Assembly (NCBI RefSeq): GCF_018802605.1
Contig: NZ_CP069161.1
Coordinates: 1,054,001 to 1,118,000, forward strand
Length of the DNA: 64,000 bases
Reading direction: 5' to 3'
Source: Paludibacterium paludis
GTDB taxonomy: Bacteria > Pseudomonadota > Gammaproteobacteria > Burkholderiales > Chromobacteriaceae
Below the pieces are notes generated by a model. That model was not told the DNA's origin, made no database searches, and worked only from the letters and a program-made list of their open reading frames with translations. Made by a program: the position numbers and the translations under genes. Positions 29,453-40,911 of the stretch are shown piece by piece (position 1 is the first letter of the stretch; each line of letters begins with the position of its first letter).

Positions 29453-30541
29453 ATGACGGCCCCGCAACGTACCCCGCTTTATCAGGAACACCTCGCAGCC
29501 AACGCCAAAATGGTGGATTTCGCCGGCTGGGAGATGCCTATCAATTATGGTTCCCAACTGAAAGAACACGAACTCGTTCGCACCGACGCGGGCATGTTCG
29601 ATGTATCGCACATGACGGTGGTGGACATCACCGGCGCCGATGCCAGGAACTGGCTGCGCAAACTGATCGCCAACGACGTCGACAAGCTCGCTTTCGAGGG
29701 CAAGGCCCTGTATTCGGGCATGCTCAACGAAAAGGGCGGTGTGGTGGACGACCTGATCGTCTACCTGACGGCCACCGGCTACCGCATGGTGATCAACGCC
29801 GGCACCACCGAGAAGGATCTGGCCTGGATGGAGCGCGAATCGCGCGGGTTCGACGTCGCCCTCTCGGTGCGCCGCGACCTGGCGATGCTCGCCGTGCAGG
29901 GGCCCAACGCCATCGACAAGGTGTGCCGCGTCAAGCCCGACTGGGCCGACGCCGTTCGCGCGCTCAAGGTCTTCCAGGGCATGCCGTTCGACGGCTGGTT
30001 CGTGGCCCGCACCGGTTACACTGGCGAGGACGGCCTGGAAATCATGATTCCCGAAGCCGAAGCGGCCGGTTTTTTCCGGGCGCTGATCGGCGCCGGTGTC
30101 GCGCCGTGCGGCCTGGGCGCCCGCGATACCCTGCGTCTTGAGGCCGGCATGAATCTTTACGGCCACGACATGGATGAAACGGTTTCCCCGCTGGAAGCCG
30201 GCATGGGCTGGACCATCGCCTGGGAGCCGGCCGATCGCCGCTTCAACGGCCGCGAAGCCCTCGAAGCGCAAAAGTCGGCCGGCGTCGCCATGAAGCAGGT
30301 CGGCCTCGTGCTGGAAGGCCGCGGCGTGTTGCGCGAAGGCCTGACCGTTCTGGTCGATGGCGTTGGCGAAGGCGTCATCACCAGCGGCACCTTCTCGCCC
30401 ACGCTTAAGCATTCCATCGCCATCGCCCGCGTGCCTGTCGGCACCGGCGAGACCGCCATCGTCGATCTGCGCGGCACACCGACACCGGTGCGCGTGGTGA
30501 AGATGCCGTTCGTGCGCAACGGTAAAAAAGTTTTCCATTGA
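29453..30541 (+). CDS. gcvT: Glycine cleavage system aminomethyltransferase (T protein)
   Basis: The 362-residue protein takes the aminomethyl group from lipoylated GcvH and transfers the methylene to tetrahydrofolate, releasing ammonia. Typical motifs are [28 protein letters not shown] and [19 protein letters not shown] lies six bases before the ATG. It is the first gene behind the glycine riboswitch and is followed by gcvH after 27 bp, so its expression should respond to glycine. Confidence 0.96.
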   Translation: MTAPQRTPLYQEHLAANAKMVDFAGWEMPINYGSQLKEHELVRTDAGMFDVSHMTVVDITGADARNWLRKLIANDVDKLAFEGKALYSGMLNEKGGVVDDLIVYLTATGYRMVINAGTTEKDLAWMERESRGFDVALSVRRDLAMLAVQGPNAIDKVCRVKPDWADAVRALKVFQGMPFDGWFVARTGYTGEDGLEIMIPEAEAAGFFRALIGAGVAPCGLGARDTLRLEAGMNLYGHDMDETVSPLEAGMGWTIAWEPADRRFNGREALEAQKSAGVAMKQVGLVLEGRGVLREGLTVLVDGVGEGVITSGTFSPTLKHSIAIARVPVGTGETAIVDLRGTPTPVRVVKMPFVRNGKKVFH

Positions 30542-30568
30542 GTCGTCCGAATTCCCGAGGAGAATTGT

Positions 30569-30952
30569 ATGAGCCACATCCCCGCTGATCTGAAATATGT
30601 CGAGAGCCACGAATGGCTGCGCCAGGAAGCCGACGGCACCGTGACCGTCGGCATCACCGAGCACGCCCAGTCGCTGCTCGGCGACATCGTGTTCGTCGAA
30701 CTGCCGAAAGTCGGCGCCGTGCTCAAGGCCAACGACCAGGCCGGCGTGGTGGAGTCGGTCAAGGCGGCTTCGGACGTGTATGCGCCGGTGGCCGGCAAGG
30801 TCGTGGCGGTGAACGAAGCGCTGGAAGGCGAGCCGGAGCTGGCCAATAGCGAACCGTATGGCGAAGGGTGGTTTTTCCGGATCGAGCCGGCCAATCCGGC
30901 CGATCTGGACGGTCTGTTGAGCGCCGACGCTTACGCCAGTGAAATTGCCTGA
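30569..30952 (+). CDS. gcvH: Glycine cleavage system H protein
   Basis: The 127-residue lipoyl carrier shuttles the aminomethyl intermediate between the P, T and L proteins. The lipoylated lysine is Lys65 in [16 protein letters not shown], and the N-terminal YVESHEWL is typical. GAGGAGAA precedes the ATG. Length is standard. A terminator-like hairpin follows its stop before gcvP. Confidence 0.96.
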   Translation: MSHIPADLKYVESHEWLRQEADGTVTVGITEHAQSLLGDIVFVELPKVGAVLKANDQAGVVESVKAASDVYAPVAGKVVAVNEALEGEPELANSEPYGEGWFFRIEPANPADLDGLLSADAYASEIA

Positions 30953-30963
30953 TCCAGTGTGAC

Positions 30964-31000
30964 AAAAAAGCCTCGCGACCCCGGTCCCGGGGCTTTTGTT
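30964..31000 (+). terminator. Terminator-like hairpin between gcvH and gcvP
   Basis: AAAAAAGCC (30964-30972) can pair with GGCTTTTGTT (30991-31000), with an inner CCCCGG/CCGGGG stem. A GC-rich hairpin followed by CTTTTGTT resembles a rho-independent terminator. Placed inside the operon it may lower gcvP expression relative to gcvTH. Confidence 0.6.
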
Positions 31001-31036
31001 CATGGTTTGACTGTTATCCCCATCCGGAACACCACT

Positions 31037-33892
<2,856 letters not shown>

Positions 33893-33946
33893 ACCCGGGT
33901 TGGCGAGCCCTTCCCCCGGTAATGCCGGAGGGAGGGACCGCACCGC

Positions 33947-34798
33947 TCAAACAGCTCGGTCACGCGCGTGATCGAGCTGTTTTTTTATGCCGGCGGTGCC
34001 GCGGGACAGATACGTCTCCAGATAACTCCCCAACTCGGCGCTCTCCCTTGCGATGTCGCGCAAGGTTTCCGCCACCTGGCGGGCCGGCCAGATATTCTTG
34101 TCCGCGCGCCACCGGGCGATCCGGTTCGCCGCCTCGCCGTTCGGTGTCGCCCATTGGGCGAAGGGAAGGCCGGCAACGTCCCGCTTGAGTAATCGTTGCG
34201 CCTGTCCGGCGAGCGTCCTGACGATCCTCGAGCGGTCCTTCTCCAGTCCCGCGAGTCCCTGCAACGCCGTGGCAATGCCGCGCAGGGTGCCGATGTTGCT
34301 GTTCTTTTCGCGACTTTGCGGATTTCTGACCAGCTCGGGATGAGCGTGCAGGAGATCCGAGATCGTCAGATCCTGCAGCCGGCTTCCGCCTTGAAGGGCC
34401 GAGGCATAGTTGGGTAATAGCGCTCGGCCCGGATTAAGGGTCAATGCCGTTTTTTCCTTGCTCTTGATGACGTCCAGCAAGGCTCTGGCGCTGATGGGCT
34501 GTATCGCCAGACGCGTTTTTTCATTTTCATCCAGTCCTTGACCATAGGCTCGTTTGAGCGCGTTGGATAGCGATTTGACGAGCCGTTCGTTGGATTCTCG
34601 AAGGGTGACCAGATGATCGGATATCGTGTGGGTCGGCATGGTTTGCCCGGTGCGGGAACGCAACAATTGCTCCCTGAGCGAGACTTTGTCCTGATCAAGC
34701 TGGGATGTGTTTTTGCCAAGAGTCCGCTTCATGACAATATGCTTGTCCGGATGAAGCTGATTCAGGCGGTTCAGAAAGGCATTGATAGAAAGCGACAT
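33947..34798 (-). CDS. Hypothetical helical protein of unknown function
   Basis: I do not recognise this 283-residue protein. It has no signal peptide or membrane segment, is strongly predicted helical by eye (many Leu, Ala, Arg and Gln, few Gly or aromatic residues) and is basic overall. It opens MSLSINAFLNRLNQLHPDKH and contains RSRTGQTMPTHTISDHL and ALTLNPGRALLPNYASAL. The frame continues about 100 codons upstream, but the ATG at 34798 begins the region that looks coding. Its last roughly 13 residues (IKKQLDHARDRAV) are encoded by the gcvP terminator hairpin. Secreted or effector-like roles are possible but not shown by sequence. Confidence 0.6.
   Translation of the reverse strand: MSLSINAFLNRLNQLHPDKHIVMKRTLGKNTSQLDQDKVSLREQLLRSRTGQTMPTHTISDHLVTLRESNERLVKSLSNALKRAYGQGLDENEKTRLAIQPISARALLDVIKSKEKTALTLNPGRALLPNYASALQGGSRLQDLTISDLLHAHPELVRNPQSREKNSNIGTLRGIATALQGLAGLEKDRSRIVRTLAGQAQRLLKRDVAGLPFAQWATPNGEAANRIARWRADKNIWPARQVAETLRDIARESAELGSYLETYLSRGTAGIKKQLDHARDRAV
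33949..33987 (+). terminator. Strong terminator after gcvP
   Basis: AAACAGCTCG (33949-33958) pairs perfectly with CGAGCTGTTT (33973-33982) around TCACGCGCGTGA, itself self-complementary, followed by a T run. It stops gcvTHP transcription. On the other strand the same bases encode the last residues of the convergent hypothetical gene. Confidence 0.92.
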
Positions 34799-35104
34799 GG
34801 TGGTTTTTCCGTAAATTCTCCCGACAACGATGGGGGGCGATCCGCGCCACCCGGGTTCCCTCGACTGGCCGGTTTCAGTCCCGGCCTTCACAAGGTTTAC
34901 CGCGCAAATAGCGAGTCTGCGCGTTGGCATCGGCAAAGCGCTTTTAAAAAACAGCTTTCGGCTAAGTGGCCGAATGATGGGGGGCCATGCATTTACCGAA
35001 GAAATGTACGCGCGACAGGCATAAGCAAACATCGGAATGTTCCGTAAAATCCGCAGGTAATCTGTTATATTTCGTTTGCATTCCGTAAACGGAGAGTTAT
35101 TCAA
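34799..35104. other. Intergenic region upstream of the dppA-like gene
   Basis: This gap of about 305 bp separates divergent genes. It is AT-richer near its right end. Two TTCCGTAAA repeats (35040-35048 and 35081-35089) flank a TATATT box (35066-35071), and an imperfect inverted repeat CGGAA-TG-TTCCG lies around 35033-35044. These may be promoter and operator elements of the dppA-like gene; no -35 box is convincing. I see no coding potential here beyond the N-terminal extension frame of the hypothetical gene. Confidence 0.4.
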
Positions 35105-36691
35105 ATGCGCACCGCACGATTACTTGTGTCCGCCCTGTTCTTGTCGCTTGCCGCTGTTTCGACAGCCAAGCCTCTGGCGGTTTGCACCGACGCGAGCCCG
35201 GAAGGCTTCGATGTCGTCCAGTACAATTCGCTCGTTACCACCAACGCTTCGGCCGATGTACTGATGAACCGGCTGGTCGAGTTCGATGAAACCGCGAGGA
35301 AAGTGGTGCCGTCGCTGGCCGTGTCGTGGAAGATTTCCCCGGATGGCCTGAACTATGAGTTCGCGTTGCGGCGCGGGGTCGCGTTCCACTCCACTCCCTG
35401 GTTCAAGCCGGGTCGGCCATTCAATGCCGATGACGTGGTGCAGACCTTCGACCGCATGCTCAACCCCGGCAACCCCTGGTTCAAAACTTCGCCGACCGGC
35501 TACCCCCATGCCCAGTCGTTGTCCCTGAACAAACTGATCAGGCGCATCGTCAAGGTCGACCCTTATACGGTTCGCTTCGAACTGAACTATCCGGACGCGA
35601 CCTTTCTTTCCGATCTGACCATGGGGTTCGCGTCGATTTATTCGGCCGAATACCTTGAGCGCCTCTTGGCCGAGGGGCGTCAGGGCGATCTGAACCAGAA
35701 ACCGGTGGGAACCGGGCCGTTTGTGTTTTCCGGATACGTGAAGGACAGCGTGGTGCGTTACCAGGCGAACCCGGCCTACTTCGGCGGACGCCCGAAGGCG
35801 TCCGCGCTGATCTTCGCCATCACGCCGGATGCGGCCACGCGCTATCAACGCCTGGCCGCCGGCGAGTGCCAGATTGCCGTGGGGCTAAAACCCCAGGATG
35901 TCGCTTCGGCGCGTGCCAACCGGCAGTTGCGGGTGCTGGAAGCCCCCGCGTTCATGACCGCCTTCGTGGCCTTCAATACGCGCAAGAAACCTTTTGACGA
36001 TGTCCGGGTGCGCAAGGCGGTGAACCTGGCATTCGACCGGCAGGCCTACCTGTCAGGGGTGTTCGCGGGCAGCGCCTCGCCGGCGACGCTGGTGTTCCCG
36101 CCCTCCGCGTGGGGCTATGCCCGTGATGTGAAACCCTGGCCGCATGACATTGCCGCCGCCAAAAAACTCATGGCGGAGGCCGGGCTGGGCTCGGGTGTCG
36201 AAACGACGCTATGGGTACGTCCTTCGGGCAGCGTGCTCAACCCGAACCCCCGGCTCGGCGCGGAGCTGCTGCAGTCGGATCTGGCGAAGATCGGCATTCG
36301 CGCCCAGATCCGCGTGATCGAATGGGGCGAACTGATCAAGCGCGGCAAGGCCGGCGAACATGATTTGCTGTTCATGGGCTGGTCGGGCGACAACGGCGAC
36401 CCGGACAATTTCCTGACGCCTCAGTTCAGTTGTGCCGCCGTGGAGTCGGGCACCAATTTCGCGCGCGTTTGCGATCCCAAGCTGGATGGCTGGATCAAGA
36501 GCGCCAAGGCGACCAGCGATGTGAAAACGCGCACGGGTCTGTACCGGAATGCCCAGAAGCTGATTCATGACGACGCCCTGTGGCTGCCGCTGGCGCATCC
36601 GACTGCTTACGGTGTTACACGGGCAACGGTCACCGGGTGGCATGTCAGCCCCTTCGGGCGTCTGCACCTGGAGACGGCGGCGGCAAATTAG
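35105..36691 (+). CDS. Periplasmic dipeptide/oligopeptide-binding protein, DppA-like
   Basis: The 528-residue protein has a signal peptide (about 1-21, LLVSALFLSLAAVSTA then KPLAV) and the family 5 solute-binding fold: VVPSLAVSWKISPDGLNYEF, RPFNADDVVQTFDRML, KPVGTGPFVF and VRKAVNLAFDRQAY. It would deliver peptides to an ABC importer such as DppBCDF. GGAGAG lies nine bases before the ATG. No permease or ATPase genes are adjacent, so it is an orphan binding protein that either serves a transporter elsewhere or acts in sensing. Substrate (dipeptide, other small peptide or heme) is not determined. Confidence 0.9.
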   Translation: MRTARLLVSALFLSLAAVSTAKPLAVCTDASPEGFDVVQYNSLVTTNASADVLMNRLVEFDETARKVVPSLAVSWKISPDGLNYEFALRRGVAFHSTPWFKPGRPFNADDVVQTFDRMLNPGNPWFKTSPTGYPHAQSLSLNKLIRRIVKVDPYTVRFELNYPDATFLSDLTMGFASIYSAEYLERLLAEGRQGDLNQKPVGTGPFVFSGYVKDSVVRYQANPAYFGGRPKASALIFAITPDAATRYQRLAAGECQIAVGLKPQDVASARANRQLRVLEAPAFMTAFVAFNTRKKPFDDVRVRKAVNLAFDRQAYLSGVFAGSASPATLVFPPSAWGYARDVKPWPHDIAAAKKLMAEAGLGSGVETTLWVRPSGSVLNPNPRLGAELLQSDLAKIGIRAQIRVIEWGELIKRGKAGEHDLLFMGWSGDNGDPDNFLTPQFSCAAVESGTNFARVCDPKLDGWIKSAKATSDVKTRTGLYRNAQKLIHDDALWLPLAHPTAYGVTRATVTGWHVSPFGRLHLETAAAN

Positions 36692-36816
36692 CCTGGCTTG
36701 CTTAAGATCAATATGGAATAAATTGGGCATCATATTGGTCTTTTTGGTCGGGCGCGTGGCGCGGTATGGTAGTCGGGTGTAATGCCATCCGACTATTTCC
36801 GCGAAAAGGATCCGCG

Positions 36817-38094
36817 ATGAAACTCGAGACCCTGGCCGTCCATGCCGGCTATTCCCCCGACCCGACAACCCGCGCCGTTGCGGTGCCGCTTTATCAGACA
36901 ACGTCGTACGCCTTCGACAGTACCCAGCACGGCGCCGATCTGTTCGATCTGAAAGTGCAGGGCAACATCTATACCCGGATCATGAACCCCACCACCGATG
37001 TGCTGGAAAAGCGCGTGGCGGCGCTGGAAGGCGGAGTGGGGGCCCTGGCCCTGGCCTCGGGGATGTCCGCCATCACCTATGCGATCCAGACCATCGCCGA
37101 AGCCGGTGACAACATCATCGCCACCAGCACGCTGTACGGCGGCACCTACAATCTTTTCGCCCATACCTTCCCGCAGTTCGGCATCGAGGTGCGTTTCGTC
37201 GATTACAAGGATCCGTCGGCGATCGCCGCTTTGGTGGACGAGCGAACCCGGGCGGTGTTCGTGGAGTCGATCGGCAATCCGCTGGGGAATGTGGTGGATT
37301 TCGCCGCGTTCGCCGAAGCGGCGCATCAGGCCGGTCTGCCGCTGATTGTCGACAACACCGTGCCCAGTCCCTACCTGTGCCGACCCTTCGAGCACGGGGC
37401 GGATATCGTGGTGCACTCGCTGACCAAGTATATCGGCGGACACGGCAACAGCATCGGCGGCATCATTGTCGATTCGGGCAAATTCCCCTGGGCCGAACAC
37501 AAAGCGCGCTTCAAGCGCCTGAATGAGCCCGATCCGTCCTACCATGGCGTGGTCTACACCGACGCGCTCGGGGAGGCCGCCTACATCGGCCGTGCCCGCG
37601 TGGTGCCGCTGCGCAACACCGGCGCGGCCCTGTCGCCGTTCAATGCGTTTCTTATCCTGCAGGGACTGGAAACCCTGGCGCTGCGCATGGACCGCATTTG
37701 CGACAATACCCTGCGTGTGGCGCGGTTCCTGTCGGAGGACCCGGCGGTCGAATGGGTCGAATACGCGGCGCTCGAAGGGCATCCATCGCGGCCGTTGGTG
37801 GAGAAATACTTCGGCGGACGCGGTTCGGGCATCCTGTCATTCGGTATCCGTGGCGGAGCGGAGGCCGGGGGTCGTTTCATCGATGCCTTGAAGCTGGTGA
37901 CCCGGCTTGTCAACATTGGCGACGCCAAGTCCCTCGCTTGCCACCCGGCCACCACCACGCACCGCCAACTGTCGCCGCAGGAGCAATTGCGCGCCGGAGT
38001 TCGGCCGGAACTGGTGAGGCTCTCCATTGGTATCGAGCATATCGACGATATTCTCGACGATATCCGCCAGGCCCTCGCCGCCGCGGCCCGTTAA
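36817..38094 (+). CDS. metY: O-acetylhomoserine (thiol)-lyase, MetY type
   Basis: The 425-residue PLP enzyme belongs to the Cys/Met metabolism family. It begins MKLETLAVHAGYSPDPTTRA and contains YTRIMNPTTDVLEKRVAALEGG, the PLP-lysine motif VHSLTKYIGGHGNSIGG and SLACHPATTTHRQL. The length and the internal insertion (PDPSYHGVVYTDALG) fit O-acetylhomoserine sulfhydrylase rather than MetB or MetZ. It makes homocysteine from O-acetylhomoserine and sulfide. AAGGA precedes the ATG by six bases; the upstream extension is discarded. Its stop codon overlaps the convergent BLUF gene stop at a TTAA. Confidence 0.92.
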   Translation: MKLETLAVHAGYSPDPTTRAVAVPLYQTTSYAFDSTQHGADLFDLKVQGNIYTRIMNPTTDVLEKRVAALEGGVGALALASGMSAITYAIQTIAEAGDNIIATSTLYGGTYNLFAHTFPQFGIEVRFVDYKDPSAIAALVDERTRAVFVESIGNPLGNVVDFAAFAEAAHQAGLPLIVDNTVPSPYLCRPFEHGADIVVHSLTKYIGGHGNSIGGIIVDSGKFPWAEHKARFKRLNEPDPSYHGVVYTDALGEAAYIGRARVVPLRNTGAALSPFNAFLILQGLETLALRMDRICDNTLRVARFLSEDPAVEWVEYAALEGHPSRPLVEKYFGGRGSGILSFGIRGGAEAGGRFIDALKLVTRLVNIGDAKSLACHPATTTHRQLSPQEQLRAGVRPELVRLSIGIEHIDDILDDIRQALAAAAR

Positions 38095-38516
38095 CGACCA
38101 CCCGCCGCGTCGCCTCCGTGCCCCGCGAGGAACAGCCGGGCCAGTTCCATGGCCTGGCTGCCTCCCGGGTTGAAAAGTCCCGCATCGGCCATGTCGGCAA
38201 GATCGTCTTGGGGCGCCGCCTCCGGGGTTTGGCAGATCAGCCCCATGTTCCATCCCGGAAAAATCCGTTCGTCGGCGTATTCCCGGCACAGGAGGCGCAG
38301 CCGCGTGTGCCGGGAGTCTTTCCGTATCTCACTGAACAGTTCCCCCACGGCGGCATCGGGACCTTCCAGTATCTGCAGAAATGCCTCATGAGCGTGAACG
38401 AGCAACCCGGTGATGTCGTGTACGGCATTGTGGCGACGCCAGTGCTCGACGAGCGCGGGCAAGCTGGCGGCGGACAGCGCCGGTCGGGCATGGCTGGTGT
38501 AGATGAGGCGCAGCAT
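38091..38516 (-). CDS. BLUF-domain blue-light photoreceptor
   Basis: The 141-residue protein is a stand-alone BLUF domain (about 1-95) with a short tail. It has LIYTSHARPAL, RRHNAVHDITGLL and AFLQILEG. Tyr6, Asn30, Gln48 and Trp89 keep the same spacing as Tyr21, Asn45, Gln63 and Trp104 of AppA, the residues that hydrogen-bond and tune the flavin, so FAD binding and photocycling are likely. Start is the ATG at 38516; an in-frame ATG at 38558 is possible. No fused output domain is present, so it must act through a partner protein. It is convergent with metY and overlaps its stop codon. Confidence 0.9.
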   Translation of the reverse strand: MLRLIYTSHARPALSAASLPALVEHWRRHNAVHDITGLLVHAHEAFLQILEGPDAAVGELFSEIRKDSRHTRLRLLCREYADERIFPGWNMGLICQTPEAAPQDDLADMADAGLFNPGGSQAMELARLFLAGHGGDAAGGR

Positions 38517-38723
38517 CGATGGATCCACTGAAATCCGGTATGAAGGAAGTATAGCCATGGGGCCGGGGGCGACAGACGGGAGGAAGAAAGCGGGTGGGTG
38601 AAATAACGTGTCGCCGTTTTGCCTTTTTTGCGACACGTTGCCCAACGAGCGCCGGGCGGAGCACAATGCCGGCTTTGCCGCTCCGTTTTCCTGGCGGGCG
38701 GCCGTTTTTGCTGGAGACTCCGG

Positions 38724-39575
38724 GTGACGACCCTCAATATCATCGGCACCGGCCGGGTCGGCCGCGTGCTGGGCCGCCTGTCGCGCGGCCATGTCCGCAT
38801 CGGCGCGCTGTGCAATCGCCGCCTTGCCACGAGTGAAGAGGCCGCCGCCTTCATTGGCGAAGGCGAGCCGCTCGATCCTGCCGGTCCGCTGCCTGCTGCC
38901 GATCTGTGGCTGCTTGCCGTGCCCGACGACGCGATCGCCCCGGTTGCGCAAACGTTGCGACCCTGGGTTCGGGCCGGCGATACCGTTTTTCATGCGAGCG
39001 GCGCTTCCGAATCCGCCTTGCTCGGGGTGTTGACCGAACGCGGAGCGCTTGTCGCCAGTGTTCATCCCGCGCTGTCCTTCGCCGACCCGCTTCGCAGTCT
39101 CGATGCGTTTTCCGGTACGCTGTGCGCGCTGGAAGGCGACACACGGGCGCTGCCCGGTCTGGAAGACTGGGTGCGCGCGATCGGAGGGCGTCCGTTTCGG
39201 CTGTCTCCGGGCGGCAAGGCGGCCTATCACGCCGCCTTGTCGATGGCGGCGAATTATCTGGTGGCGCTCAATGCGCTGGCCATGAAAATGGCGTCGAAGG
39301 CGGGTGTGGAATCCGGTGTCGCCGGTGAACTGGTCGGCGCGCTGATGAGTCAGACACTCGGCAATACGTTGGCGCTGGGACCCGCGGCGGCGCTGACCGG
39401 GCCGATTTCGCGGGGCGACGCGGGAACCGTGACGCGCCACCTCGCCGCGATGGCGGATGATGCCGTCGTGGACGGCGCGTACCGGGCCATGGGGTTGGCG
39501 ACGCTCGAACTGGCCGAGGCGCGCCTGTCCCGGGAGGGGGCCGGCGCGCTGGATGCCCTGCTTCGCGGCCGCTAA
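38724..39575 (+). CDS. Rossmann-fold DUF2520-containing protein
   Basis: The 283-residue protein has an N-terminal NAD(P)-binding fold (LNIIGTGRVGRVLGRL) and a helical C-terminal DUF2520-type domain (SVHPALSFADPLRS, GKAAYHAALSMAANYLVAL, LTGPISRGDAGTVTRHL). Relatives resemble 6-phosphogluconate- or ketopantoate-reductase-like dehydrogenases, but their substrate is unknown. The GTG at 38724 follows GGAG by seven bases; longer frames upstream are not conserved-looking. It converges with the RsmI-like gene, overlapping by four bases at the stops. Confidence 0.85.
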   Translation: MTTLNIIGTGRVGRVLGRLSRGHVRIGALCNRRLATSEEAAAFIGEGEPLDPAGPLPAADLWLLAVPDDAIAPVAQTLRPWVRAGDTVFHASGASESALLGVLTERGALVASVHPALSFADPLRSLDAFSGTLCALEGDTRALPGLEDWVRAIGGRPFRLSPGGKAAYHAALSMAANYLVALNALAMKMASKAGVESGVAGELVGALMSQTLGNTLALGPAAALTGPISRGDAGTVTRHLAAMADDAVVDGAYRAMGLATLELAEARLSREGAGALDALLRGR

Positions 39576-40273
39576 GCGGCGTGAACGACAAAAATCGCCG
39601 GGCGCTTGTGCAGGTTGGGAAGGGTTTTTGGCCAATCGCGGACGCGATGGCTGACGATGAGTTGTTCCGGCAGCGTCAGGTCGCAGGCGACGGCAAGACG
39701 CGTCGCGGGCGAGAGCACGGCGAGCAGGTGTTCGAGCATTGCGTGGTTGCGGTACGGCGTCTCGATGAACAACTGTGTTTCATTTTCGCGGCGTGACCTT
39801 TCCTCCAGCGTCTTGAGTGTTTTGGCGCGTTCGGCGGGCTCGACCGGGAGATAACCCCGGAAACTGAAACACTGGCCGTTGGCGCCCGATGCCATCAGCG
39901 CCATCAGGATGGACGACGGCCCGATCAGCGGCATCACCGGGATGCCGCGGGCGTGCGCCCGCGCCACCAGTTGCGCGCCGGGGTCGGCAACCGCCGGACA
40001 TCCGGCTTCCGAGATCAGCCCGACGTCATGTCCGTCAAGCAGGGGAGCGAGCAGAGCATCGATATCGCTGTCTGGCGTGTGTTCATTGAGCGTGCCCATC
40101 GAGAGTTCGCGGATCGGGGTTTCCACACCGAGCGCCTTCAGATGCCGGCGCGCGGTTTTTTCCGATTCGACGACAAAATGGCGCAGGTGGATCACGGCGG
40201 CGCGGTCCGGTTCGGGCAGCCAGGCGCGGTTCTCGTCGCCAAGAGGGGCGGGGATCAGGAACAGTGTCGGCAT
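39572..40273 (-). CDS. SAM-dependent methyltransferase, short RsmI-like family
   Basis: The 233-residue protein has the tetrapyrrole-methylase fold shared with RsmI: PAPLGDENRAWLPE, GLISEAGCPAVADPGAQLV, GPSSILMALMASGANGQCF and FIETPYRNHAMLEHLL. It differs from true RsmI in lacking the usual N-terminal GTLYVVATPIGN and in its smaller size, so it is a paralogue with an unassigned target. It is translationally coupled to maf: the maf stop and this ATG share one base (TGATG). Confidence 0.85.
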   Translation of the reverse strand: MPTLFLIPAPLGDENRAWLPEPDRAAVIHLRHFVVESEKTARRHLKALGVETPIRELSMGTLNEHTPDSDIDALLAPLLDGHDVGLISEAGCPAVADPGAQLVARAHARGIPVMPLIGPSSILMALMASGANGQCFSFRGYLPVEPAERAKTLKTLEERSRRENETQLFIETPYRNHAMLEHLLAVLSPATRLAVACDLTLPEQLIVSHRVRDWPKTLPNLHKRPAIFVVHAA

Positions 40274-40851
40274 CAGAGGATCTCCACGCCTTCTTCGGTC
40301 AGCATCGTGACGAGATTGAATAATGGTACGCCGATCAGGGCGTTCGGGTCGTCCGATTCGATGCGCTGCATCAATACCCCCCCGAGCGCCTCGCTCTTGG
40401 CCGAACCTGCGCAATTGAGCGCGTCCGGTTCCCGGGTCAGGTAGTTTCGGGCCATGCTCTCGGTGATCGGGCGCAGGGTGACGCGCGTGATGCCGACCGT
40501 TTCGCGCACCTGCCCGGTGCGGCTATTGCACAGGGCGAGAGCCGAGTGAAACACGACGGTGCGTCCGCCCATCCACATCAACATGCACACGCCGTCCTCG
40601 AACGATCCGGGTTTGCCGATCTGGCGGCCGTCCAGCAGTGCGACCTGGTCCGAGCCGATGATCAGCGCGTCAGGAAAGCGTTCGGCGAGCGACATGGCCT
40701 TGGTGCGCGCGAGGCGGGTCGCGGTGTCGAGCGCCGTTTCGCCTTCAAGAGGGGTTTCGTCGCAGACCGGCGCAACGGCATCGAAAGGAAGGCCCAGGCG
40801 GGCGATGATTTCCCGGCGGTAGGGGGACGTGGAGGCTAGAATGAGTCGCAT
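40273..40851 (-). CDS. Maf family nucleotide pyrophosphatase (YceF type)
   Basis: The 192-residue protein matches the Maf/YceF subfamily, which hydrolyses m7GTP and related modified nucleotides. Motifs include LILASTSPYRREII, GSDQVALLDGRQIGKPG and SEALGGVLMQRIESDDPNALIG. It lies divergently from yceD, which is typical: maf, yceD, rpmF and plsX are neighbours in many proteobacteria. It is the first gene of a two-gene run with the RsmI-like methylase. Confidence 0.93.
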   Translation of the reverse strand: MRLILASTSPYRREIIARLGLPFDAVAPVCDETPLEGETALDTATRLARTKAMSLAERFPDALIIGSDQVALLDGRQIGKPGSFEDGVCMLMWMGGRTVVFHSALALCNSRTGQVRETVGITRVTLRPITESMARNYLTREPDALNCAGSAKSEALGGVLMQRIESDDPNALIGVPLFNLVTMLTEEGVEIL

Positions 40852-40872
40852 GGTGGTGAATGCTTGATTCTT

Positions 40873-40900
40873 TTGACAAAACGTGGTCCCGGATTATATC
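40873..40900 (+). promoter_or_regulatory. Sigma-70 promoter immediately upstream of yceD
   Basis: A perfect TTGACA (40873-40878) is followed after 16 bases by TATATC (40895-40900). Transcription would begin near 40907, only about five bases before the yceD ATG at 40912, so the transcript would be nearly leaderless. Confidence 0.65.
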
Positions 40901-40911
40901 ATGCTGCGTTT

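Noticed and set aside
34799..35104. N-terminal extension of the orphan protein to 35104
   Set aside because: The extension is low in coding character and overlaps the promoter region of the dppA-like gene; the ATG at 34798 starts the coding-like part.
36692..36816. Possible SAM riboswitch before metY
   Set aside because: The 125 bp leader lacks any recognisable SAM-aptamer core or paired elements.
38091..39635. 514-codon minus-strand frame that would fuse the BLUF domain to an upstream region
   Set aside because: The upstream part is antisense to the DUF2520 gene and Arg/Gly/Gln-rich; the BLUF domain begins at 38516.
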